A DNA stretch of 64,000 nt. Origin: Tubulanus polymorphus. Lineage: Eukaryota; Nemertea; Palaeonemertea; Tubulaniformes; Tubulanidae. The notes under the pieces were generated by a model. It was not told the origin of the DNA, did no database searches, and saw nothing but the letters and a program-made list of their open reading frames with translations. The stretch spans positions 62,001-126,000 of the forward strand of contig NC_134028.1 of the NCBI RefSeq assembly GCF_964204645.1, given 5' to 3'. The stretch's first letter is position 1. Every line of letters starts with the position of its first letter. Of this stretch, positions 1 through 6,369 are shown one piece after another. A program made the position numbers and the translations under genes.

Positions 1-2
1 AT

Positions 3-2399
3 GCTTCTCTGATTTCTTCCATTTCCAGGTCCGACGAACACGAAGAACCGGCACCAAACCAAGCGCGACGCGATCCGGTCACCGCTCTCGGGAGCCCGGT
101 GGTCAACCTCACACGTTCACTCCGCCTAAGTCCGGCGCAACATCAGCTACTCCGAAAGGGCCTCACTTATTGCCCGACTCCAAAAATCGGTTCTGATGCC
201 GCCGCGACCGAGCGCACCAAGGGAGTGTGCCGATTCAACCGGCTAGTGAAACTCGACCATCACTTCCGAGACAAACCGGACCGCGAGGCTCCGCGTTTCC
301 GTCTGCCCAGCAGTTGGGCTCCGGATGAAATAGAACCAGTAATCGCCGGGTTCTGCAACGACGCGCACGAATTGGCTCAACAAACCAGGGATACGCGTCG
401 CGTAAATGATAACCTCACTAAACAGGAACGCGAAGCCCTCCAGCAGCTGCGTGACAACACTAATATTGTCATCAAAGCCGCCGATAAGGGTTCCGCTACG
501 GTTATCATGGACCGCGACGACTACGTCCTCGAAGCCATGCGCCAACTAGCCGATCTCGAGTATTATCAGCCGCTGCAGCAACCGATCTTCGAACAGACCG
601 GGGAAGAAATTCGCGAAATCATCGAAAATATGGCTCGACGAAAAATCATCCCGCTAAAAACCGCCGAATATCTATTACCGCCCGATAATCCGAAACAGAG
701 GCAGTTCTATCTGCTTCCCAAAATCCATAAAGAACGCGAGAAGTGGACGGTACCCGATCGCGTACCGCCGGGGAGACCGATCGTCTCCGACTGCGGCTCC
801 GAAACCTACGAAATTTCGGAATGGATCGACTACTATTTGCAGCCGATCGCCCGCGGTCACCCGTCGTACGTCAAAGATACCAACCACTTTCTAGATATTT
901 TGGCCGGTAAACAATTTAGCGCCGATGCGTTACTCGTCACCATGGACATCGATTCGCTCTACACCAACATCCCCCACGAAGAGGGTATCGCCAGCATCCG
1001 ACAAGCTCTCCGAGATAACCCGAACCCGGGACGCCCGGATGCCGAGCTGCTGAAACTACTCGAAATCAGCCTGAAGAAAAATGACTTTAACTTTAACGAA
1101 AACACATATTTACAGGTAAAAGGTACCGCAATGGGTAAGCGTTTTGCTCCTTCTTATGCCAATATCTTTGTAGCCGAATGGGAAAAAGAAGGTCTGTCCA
1201 GAAGCGAACTCCAACCATCGCTATACGCTCGGTTCATCGACGACATCTACATAGTTTGGGAACACGGCCGCGAAACGTTGATGCAATTCATCGACGTCCT
1301 ACAAACAGTGAGCCGATCCATCAAACTCAAGTTCGAAATCAGCGACACCAGCGTCAACTTCCTGGACGTAACCACCTTCAAAGGCCCGCGATTCGAGACA
1401 AGTGGCACAGTAGACACCAAAGTCTACTTCAAACCAACCGATTCGCATCAATTACTACATCGATCCTCGTTTCACCCTAAACACACATTTTCCGGTATAG
1501 TTAAAAGTCAAATTCTCCGGTTCCGGCGCATCTGCAATAACGATTCGGACTTACACGCAGCGTCCGGAACCGTCCTTAAAGTACTCAGAGGTCGTGGCTA
1601 CAAAGACCGCGAACTGCGACACATCAAAAGCCAAGCTCTACGGCACCACGCCGAACGAGATCTACGAGAACAACAACGGGCCGACGAACCGCCGAAAAAG
1701 CGTTTACCGCTTATCTTACCTCACTCCGAAGCCAACCGAACCCTAGCCCGTAACATCCGAACCAGATTTACGGAACTGGCTACGGCCACCGGCCGGTCTG
1801 ACGAGGTAACCACGGTCACCGCCTACACCAAGCACAAGAGTCTCAAAGATCTCCTAACTTCGTCGCAGCTCAAACCCACGGAGCCACCCCCTCCCCGAGT
1901 CCCCTCTTCACCGCATCGTAACAGAAATACTTCCGTTGTTTCCAATTCTTCTATTTCCAGGTCTACTCAAAGAACTCCGTCAACCCGACGTCGAGGCACC
2001 GAGAAATGCAGAACACCGAGATGTCGTACGTGTCCACTCGTCCGAGAAACAACCGTTTGCCGCAGCCACAACAAAATGCACGCGATCCGCAGCACAATTA
2101 ATTGCGCGACCCGTGAAATTGTATACTGCATCGAATGCACCAAGTGCAACATGCTGTACGTCGGCCAAACCGGAATGTCTCTACGAGAACGCGTCACTCA
2201 TCACGTCTCACGCATCAGAACGAAGAATTCGACTCCAGTCTCGGACCACTTCAACCAAGTCGACCACACCCGCGAACACTTTCGGGTGTACGGTCTCCAA
2301 CACCTACCAGGCTCCACGAGACCGATCCGCGAAGCAGCCGAACAAGACTGGATACGACGACTCGACACGAACACGCCCCGAGGCATGAACGTCCCGTAG
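3..2399 (+). CDS. PLE reverse transcriptase with C-terminal GIY-YIG endonuclease, copy 1, 5' partial
   Basis: This frame encodes the polymerase/endonuclease that copies element RNA into DNA at a target end or nick. The frame is open to the window edge; the first alternative start is a GTG at 99, used here as residue 1, and it is probably not the true start. PLE signatures seen in order: the ADKGSATVIMDRDDY segment (~128-142), LPKIHK (206-211), motif A DIDSLYTNIP (Asp283), motif B GTAMGKRFAPSYANIF (342-357), motif C FIDD (379-382), and thumb region KPTDSHQLLHRSSFHP (445-460). A Cys cluster CRTPRCRTCP (637-646) follows. The GIY-YIG core is VYCI...LYVG (675-689), with Arg in LRER and Glu in REAAEQDWIRRL. 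No frameshift or internal stop is present, so it looks intact. Copy 2 carries His instead of Leu144 and Ala instead of Ser694. Confidence 0.95.
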   Translation, partial: ASLISSISRSDEHEEPAPNQARRDPVTALGSPVVNLTRSLRLSPAQHQLLRKGLTYCPTPKIGSDAAATERTKGVCRFNRLVKLDHHFRDKPDREAPRFRLPSSWAPDEIEPVIAGFCNDAHELAQQTRDTRRVNDNLTKQEREALQQLRDNTNIVIKAADKGSATVIMDRDDYVLEAMRQLADLEYYQPLQQPIFEQTGEEIREIIENMARRKIIPLKTAEYLLPPDNPKQRQFYLLPKIHKEREKWTVPDRVPPGRPIVSDCGSETYEISEWIDYYLQPIARGHPSYVKDTNHFLDILAGKQFSADALLVTMDIDSLYTNIPHEEGIASIRQALRDNPNPGRPDAELLKLLEISLKKNDFNFNENTYLQVKGTAMGKRFAPSYANIFVAEWEKEGLSRSELQPSLYARFIDDIYIVWEHGRETLMQFIDVLQTVSRSIKLKFEISDTSVNFLDVTTFKGPRFETSGTVDTKVYFKPTDSHQLLHRSSFHPKHTFSGIVKSQILRFRRICNNDSDLHAASGTVLKVLRGRGYKDRELRHIKSQALRHHAERDLREQQRADEPPKKRLPLILPHSEANRTLARNIRTRFTELATATGRSDEVTTVTAYTKHKSLKDLLTSSQLKPTEPPPPRVPSSPHRNRNTSVVSNSSISRSTQRTPSTRRRGTEKCRTPRCRTCPLVRETTVCRSHNKMHAIRSTINCATREIVYCIECTKCNMLYVGQTGMSLRERVTHHVSRIRTKNSTPVSDHFNQVDHTREHFRVYGLQHLPGSTRPIREAAEQDWIRRLDTNTPRGMNVP

Positions 2400-2520
2400 A
2401 CCGCCTCACTACAACAATTAACTCTCACTACTTTTTTACAGGGATAACCCGCTGCCCGTGCACTAGTGGGGTCTCCAAACCTTCGGTTTGGTCCCCTAAC
2501 CTCTATCTCTAAACCTAACC
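2400..2520 (+). other. 3' UTR and 3' terminus of PLE copy 1
   Basis: This is a short non-coding tail after the ORF2 stop. From 2419 it is repeated at 2564-2665 and at 8818-8919, which marks it as the conserved element terminus. It contains an acceptor-like TTTTTTACAG (to 2441), the palindrome CACTAGTG, a strong hairpin (2468-2496) and a gradual drift into telomere-like sequence (CCCCTAACC, then AAACCTAACC). No AATAAA polyadenylation signal is seen. Confidence 0.8.
2468..2496 (+). other. Conserved 3'-end RNA hairpin
   Basis: CCAAACC (2475-2481) pairs with GGTTTGG (2485-2491) around a TTC loop. GGGG (2468-2471) can then pair with CCCC (2493-2496) across a small asymmetric internal loop. The same hairpin occurs at 2613-2641 and 8867-8895. 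Its place just before the terminal C-rich repeats suggests a recognition structure for the element's reverse transcriptase; this is inference. Confidence 0.6.
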
Positions 2521-2567
2521 CTAACCCTAACCCTAACCCTAACCCTAACCCTAACCCTAACCCTAAC
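2514..2567 (+). repeat. Telomere-type (CCTAAC)9 array between PLE ends
   Basis: Nine exact copies of CCTAAC (TTAGGG on the minus strand) directly follow the 3' terminus of copy 1 and run into the next 3'-end copy. The strand places the C-rich sequence at the element's sense 3' end. That is the orientation expected if cDNA synthesis was primed from a TTAGGG overhang. Confidence 0.95.
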
Positions 2568-2665
2568 TCTCACTACTTTTTTACAGGGATAACCCGCTGC
2601 CCGTGCACTAGTGGGGTCTCCAAACCTTCGGTTTGGTCCCCTAACCTCTATCTCTAAACCTAACC
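2564..2665 (+). repeat. Second copy of PLE 3' terminus (possible pseudo-LTR or 5' end of copy 2)
   Basis: It repeats 2419-2520 at offset 145 and 8818-8919 at offset 6254, including the hairpin (2613-2641) and the AAACCTAACC ending. It is followed by TTAGCCCGTGCC, not by more telomere units. It is either a direct terminal repeat opening the full-length element, like the pseudo-LTR arrangement known in PLEs, or a severely 5'-truncated copy placed between two longer ones. Confidence 0.75.
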
Positions 2666-2942
2666 TTAGCCCGTGCCAGGTTTCCCTCGTAAATTATCTT
2701 AACTGATTAATTATTAATCATCAATCTATTTGCAGAATCATCCTCCGTCGCCTGAAGCAGAAACCCGCTCAGAGACAGAGTACAAAACAAACTCCAAGAT
2801 CACAAGCTCCACAGGAATCATCAACCTTTTATCTTTTAATTAGTTCTCTCTGCTTTACTTTGAAAACTCAATCGAAATTCAGTAAGTAAGAAGACAGACC
2901 AAATATCAGAAACAGTTAGAAAAATAAACAAAAGCGCGATAT

Positions 2943-3211
2943 CGGGAACCGAACCCTAACCGCTAGTACAGACTGGTTGCCTGTCCCAGGACGATAGAAA
3001 CCGGTAACCAGTCCACCGCTATTATCTATTTCGAAAATATGCGTCAGCACTGAGATTATATCATAGAAACACCCGAAAAGTATTTATTAATCTATTATAA
3101 ATTTAGAAAGAAAGGGAATCTAGAATAGGTAAGAATATACTCAATTACTAAAACGGCGCGCCTGATCGGGACTCGAACCCGCGGCACCCGAATTAAGCTC
3201 CGGAGAATACT
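2943..3211 (-). repeat. Tandem repeat unit 1 with antisense tRNA-like B box
   Basis: The unit starts at CGGGAACCG and aligns with the next unit over several blocks: ACCGCTAGTA, CCGGTAACC.GTCCACCGCT, GAAAATATGCGTC and AGAATAGGTAA. On the minus strand it carries GGTTCGAGTCC (3179-3169), an exact match to the tRNA B-box consensus, followed by GTTTT, a possible RNA polymerase III stop. No good A box or full cloverleaf can be drawn, so a tRNA-derived SINE-like fragment is likelier than a tRNA gene. Confidence 0.5.
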
Positions 3212-3514
3212 CGGGAACCGTACCCGCCGCTCCGAAATTAACCGCTAGTACTGACGGGTTGCCGGTGCCCCGCGTTAGATACCGGTAACCTGTCCACCGC
3301 TCTTATTTATTTTGAAAATATGCGTCGGCACTAAGATTATATCGTAGAAACATCTGAAAAGTACTATTGTATCCGTCAAAGATTCAGAATTAAAAGGAAT
3401 CCAGAATAGGTAAAAAACATTTAGAATAGAACTATTCAATTACTAAACGGCGCCTGGTCTGGACTCGAACCCGCGGCACCCTAATTAACCTCCGTTTAAT
3501 CTATAACGTTCGGT
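3212..3514 (-). repeat. Tandem repeat unit 2 with antisense tRNA-like B box
   Basis: This is a diverged direct copy of the preceding unit. The B-box match GGTTCGAGTCC lies on the minus strand at 3471-3461, 292 bp from the first one. It is flanked by the same CCGCGG and GGCGCC blocks. A third, degenerate unit appears to begin at 3515 (CGGGGACCTAACCCGCC). Confidence 0.5.
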
Positions 3515-4571
3515 CGGGGACCTAACCCGCCACGTCCTAATTAACTATTATCGTATCTACGCGCCAACTCTTGGAACATACTCTATATAGATCCGGGTGT
3601 CAAGTTTCAAATTTCTCTAAAACAGACAGTTTATTTTCGGATAACAATTCTAATGAGATCGCTCAAAAGTATTAGTAGCTATATTCAAAAACCGCACTAT
3701 AGGTTGTAGAAGTATAAGAAGTTTATAGGATAAATAATAGTCCACGGACATCAATCACTGTTTACGAGTCACTCATAATTAGTGACCGATCGGCCACCTG
3801 CGCCTCTTGACTAATTATCCGACTCAATTCTATACAAAATCGCAGTTACGACGCCTTCAAACTCATCAGTTTTTTTTCAAAGAAAACAGCCCAATATTCC
3901 CGATTCAAAAAGAGTTTTATACCCGCGCTCCGGTCTGAATATATTTGTCACATGTTCAAGTTCACATAGCTTTACTCGATCCTAATAACTCTAAATAAGC
4001 GTAGTTTATCTAATAGAATTATATTTAAGAACGTAGAATTAAAACAGACGTATTAGTAAGACATTTCTATCAAAACTCGTCACCCATAATTAGGGCTAAT
4101 TAACCACCCGCGCTCACTCAGTAATTTAGATCTTACGGGTTATAACTTCCTACTAAATCGCCGACGCCGCGCTGTCTAATTCATCCAATTTTCGGTAGAA
4201 TACCGCGTAGATATTTCAAAATCCGCTCTTAAAAGCTTTAGAATACGGAGAAAACTTGATTAACTAAGAACCGGATTTCACCATTTACGACTATTTAGTA
4301 TACACGCGTATATCGGAATACGCCTCGGCCGCGCACCGCTAATTAACGCATCTAAACTAATTAGGAATTAAGCAATTTTGAAACTGAACTCGGACATATT
4401 TCGAACATTCCGGTTCACGTATATTAATAATACATATTCTAGATTTCTCTTTATAGCAAACACTTTGAGTATTTATCAGGTTATATCGAAATAAACTTTT
4501 CAATTCTATATTAGACACGCCGTTCTTTAGATCTTTAGAACTATACATCAAAGCAAACTATTCAACAGCTA

Positions 4572-4704
4572 GATCAAGGGCCATAATTAGTGCTGTTTTC
4601 TAGTCACTCTGGATCAAAGGCATAATTAGTCAGACCCCTAGTTTGTCTATTAGCTTGATCACAGAAGTACAATTAGTCTAGATCACAAGGTCTCATATGG
4701 TCAC
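4572..4704 (+). repeat. Four imperfect GATCA...AATTAGT boxes upstream of promoter
   Basis: GATCA boxes start at 4572, 4612, 4657 and 4681. The first three are followed within about 20 nt by AATTAGT, and the fourth is degenerate. They lie 45-180 bp upstream of the TATA box, so they may be activator sites; this is inferred from position only. Confidence 0.45.
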
Positions 4705-4748
4705 TTAACTTCTAACTCAAATACTGTTCACTTGTTGCGCGCTGCGTG

Positions 4749-4780
4749 TATAAAAACCCGTGTCTAATCCTAGTTCAGCA
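4749..4780 (+). promoter_or_regulatory. TATA box and initiator-like site for ORF1
   Basis: TATAAAAA lies at 4749-4756 and an initiator-like TTCAGC at 4775-4780, with its A at 4777. The 28 nt spacing is normal for a TATA-directed RNA polymerase II start. Transcription from 4777 would leave only 3 nt before the first ATG (4780), so translation would probably begin at the in-frame ATG at 4831 (residue 18). Confidence 0.5.
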
Positions 4781-6342
4781 TGATTCCTGCACTGACACTG
4801 ACGAAGGCAACCTCGCCGAAATATCTGTCAATGGAGCGATCTACTCGAAAGAAGAAACGACCACCAGCTGAGAAGACCAGCGAGGGCGGAGGACGCCCTG
4901 AGCGACACCAGCAACCCGGGATGTCGCCGAAAACATATTATAGAGCTCTTCAAGTGGCGCACCACCTTGCCCAGTTGAGCTCTGGTCCGAAAGCGATTCG
5001 GAGGAAGAAGGACCATCTGAAGATGTTCCTGCGGCCGGCGGCTTGCACCGAAGCAGTAACGGTGCAGCTGCACGCTGCCGCGGACGTCTGGATGGAGACA
5101 GTTTCGAAAGAGCTGACCATCCATTACGCTGCCACATTTGTTCAGCTAATGGGTGATCCTCTGCCGGACTGTCTATCAGCACAGGATGTCGCCCTGACAT
5201 GGGCCCGGAGGAATTTCGGCTCCCGTCTGAGCCCCGGAACGATCCGGCTTTTCAACATCGCGCTGGATTTGCGGTCGAAATTCCGCGGTCAGGCTCTGTC
5301 TGACAAACTCAGAAATGTCCTATCTAACCCACCTTCTTCCCCTTCTCATTTCAGGTCACACCACCAGGAGGCACCCACGGAGCCGAAGATTCGTCCGCCG
5401 CCGAGACCGAGCCGGAAGATTCGAAAGCCCGCGACGCCGAGGACGCCTGCACCAACCGCAGCCGCGCCCGCCGCGCCCACAGCGCCTCCTTCTTTTTCTG
5501 ATTCCAGGTCACCGAGAAGCTACGCGGATGTCACCAGGACGCCACCAACCAGAATGGCGCCACCACCGAGAAGCCCGATGCCGACGCCGCCGCCGCCGCC
5601 ACCAAGAAGTCCGACGCCACCGAGAAGTCCGACGCCGCCGCCTCGAAACCCGACGCCGCCGCCGCCGCAGAGAACGCCGACCGCACCAACCAGCAGTCCG
5701 ACGCCGTCTCTCTCTTCTTCTCTTTCCAGCTCTCCGTCTCATTACAGGTCACCAGGGCGCCTACTGCCAGCGCGAAGTCCGACGCCAACACCGAGACCGA
5801 TGGCGCCCCAGGAAGTTCGCCGTCATCCGAAAACGGGTCGGAAGAAACAGGATTGGAGTCTGCCACCAACCCGGCGACCCATTCTGGTGATTGGTGACTC
5901 AAATCTGAGTAACATCACATCAAGCCGCCGTCCGGATGACGTCCAGATCGAGAGCTTCCCCGGCTGCAAGATAGCTCATCTCGCCGACCTGATCGATGCT
6001 GTACCGGAGCGCCGAGATCGCCCGGATACGGTGATCATCAGCGTCGGAATCAACAACCGCGACAACAACTTCGAAGCGACCGCCAAGAAGACCACACAGC
6101 GCCTGATCAACGCCGCAGTCAAGAAGTATCAGCACTCGTTCGTCCACTTCGTTCAACTCAACACGACCCGCGAACACCAGCAGTTCGCCCGGAAGTTCAA
6201 CGAATTCCTCGAGAATCACGACGACGTCACCGCGATACCACCCATCGATGATCGACGCTTCAGAGTTGTTGGAGACGGGATCCACTGGAACCGTGGTACA
6301 GCTAACACCCTGCTGGACCACTGGCTCAGTGGTTTAAACTAA
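4780..6342 (+). CDS. PLE ORF1: proline-rich protein with C-terminal SGNH/GDSL hydrolase
   Basis: The 520-residue ORF1 product has an N-terminal basic cluster RKKKRP (23-28, NLS-like) and a predicted helical region (~48-182) that I do not recognise. A Pro/Arg/Ser/Thr linker with repeated RSPTP units (~199-365) joins it to an SGNH hydrolase domain (~367-520). Family blocks seen: GDSN (Ser374), PGCK (Gly395), GINN (423-426) and DGIHW (Asp499, His502), so the catalytic set looks complete. SGNH/GDSL esterases are known in ORF1 of CR1-type LINEs and in rotifer Terminons; their role in retroelements is unclear. The annotated start is the first ATG, but Met18 (4831) is a good alternative given the TATA position. 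The stop directly follows a -1 slippery heptamer, and the ORF2 frame overlaps the end by 37 nt. Confidence 0.9.
   Translation: MIPALTLTKATSPKYLSMERSTRKKKRPPAEKTSEGGGRPERHQQPGMSPKTYYRALQVAHHLAQLSSGPKAIRRKKDHLKMFLRPAACTEAVTVQLHAAADVWMETVSKELTIHYAATFVQLMGDPLPDCLSAQDVALTWARRNFGSRLSPGTIRLFNIALDLRSKFRGQALSDKLRNVLSNPPSSPSHFRSHHQEAPTEPKIRPPPRPSRKIRKPATPRTPAPTAAAPAAPTAPPSFSDSRSPRSYADVTRTPPTRMAPPPRSPMPTPPPPPPRSPTPPRSPTPPPRNPTPPPPQRTPTAPTSSPTPSLSSSLSSSPSHYRSPGRLLPARSPTPTPRPMAPQEVRRHPKTGRKKQDWSLPPTRRPILVIGDSNLSNITSSRRPDDVQIESFPGCKIAHLADLIDAVPERRDRPDTVIISVGINNRDNNFEATAKKTTQRLINAAVKKYQHSFVHFVQLNTTREHQQFARKFNEFLENHDDVTAIPPIDDRRFRVVGDGIHWNRGTANTLLDHWLSGLN
5389..5874 (+). repeat. Proline-rich coding minisatellite in ORF1
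   Basis: GC-rich, low-complexity coding sequence is built of variants of CCGAGAAGTCCGACGCCG, giving RSPTP-like peptides. Three pyrimidine-rich tracts ending in CAG, two of them before GTCACC, interrupt it. It probably forms a disordered linker before the hydrolase domain. The length is likely to vary between element copies. Confidence 0.6.
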
Positions 6343-6369
6343 GTATTAGTGAGACCAACGGGTCCACTA
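6333..6369 (+). promoter_or_regulatory. -1 programmed ribosomal frameshift signal (ORF1 to ORF2)
   Basis: The heptamer T TTA AAC (6333-6339) is in phase with the last ORF1 codons and directly precedes its TAA stop. A 7 nt spacer (6340-6346) is followed by a 9 bp hairpin: 6347-6351 pairs with 6365-6369 and 6353-6356 with 6361-6364, with A6352 bulged and an AACG loop. A -1 slip resumes reading at CTA 6339, exactly in the ORF2 frame and open to 8798. Heptamer class, spacing and frame all match canonical -1 sites. Confidence 0.8.

Larger units (their letters stand above)
1..2665 (+). mobile_element. Penelope-like element copy 1 (3' part) plus extra 3'-end copy
   Basis: This is the 3' portion of a Penelope-like retroelement, cut by the left window edge. 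Position 1 corresponds to position 6400 of the second copy (constant offset 6399). It contains the RT/GIY-YIG frame, a ~115 nt 3' UTR, nine CCTAAC telomere-type units and then a second copy of the 3' terminal ~100 nt. I found only three substitutions against copy 2 over about 2.5 kb (positions 529, 1376, 2178), so the two copies are recent relatives. Whether copy 1 is full length upstream cannot be seen here. Confidence 0.9.
2666..4748 (+). other. Non-coding 5' region of PLE copy 2
   Basis: About 2.1 kb of AT-rich sequence holds no credible coding frame. It begins with the inverted repeat GATTAAT-T-ATTAATC (2705-2719) and an acceptor-like CTATTTGCAG ending at 2735. A GTAAGT donor-like site lies at 2882-2887. 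Two clear and one degenerate tandem copies of a ~270-300 bp unit follow (2943 onward), and four GATCA boxes sit near the 3' end. It lies between a 3'-terminal repeat and the ORF1 promoter, so I assign it to the element; no second copy in the window proves this. Confidence 0.6.

Noticed and set aside
2466-2657. 63-residue frame with (NP)n repeats
   Set aside because: It is translation of the CCTAAC array plus the conserved hairpin region; there is no independent coding evidence.
3150-3480. Functional tRNA genes on the minus strand
   Set aside because: Only the B box and part of the T arm fit; the T-stem has a G-A mismatch and no acceptor stem, D arm or anticodon arm could be drawn.
4357-4551. 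64-residue minus-strand frame in the non-coding 5' region
   Set aside because: It is short and AT-rich, with no motif, and lies within sequence that shows no coding signature.
4795-4835. Hammerhead-like CTGACGA-GGC...GCC-GAAA at the start of ORF1
   Set aside because: There is an extra A before helix II, helix III would be only 2 bp, and the flanks do not pair to form helix I.
5315-5902. Overlapping frames on both strands (191 and 123 residues) inside ORF1
   Set aside because: They are shadows of a GC-rich, stop-poor proline-coding repeat and lack recognisable domains.
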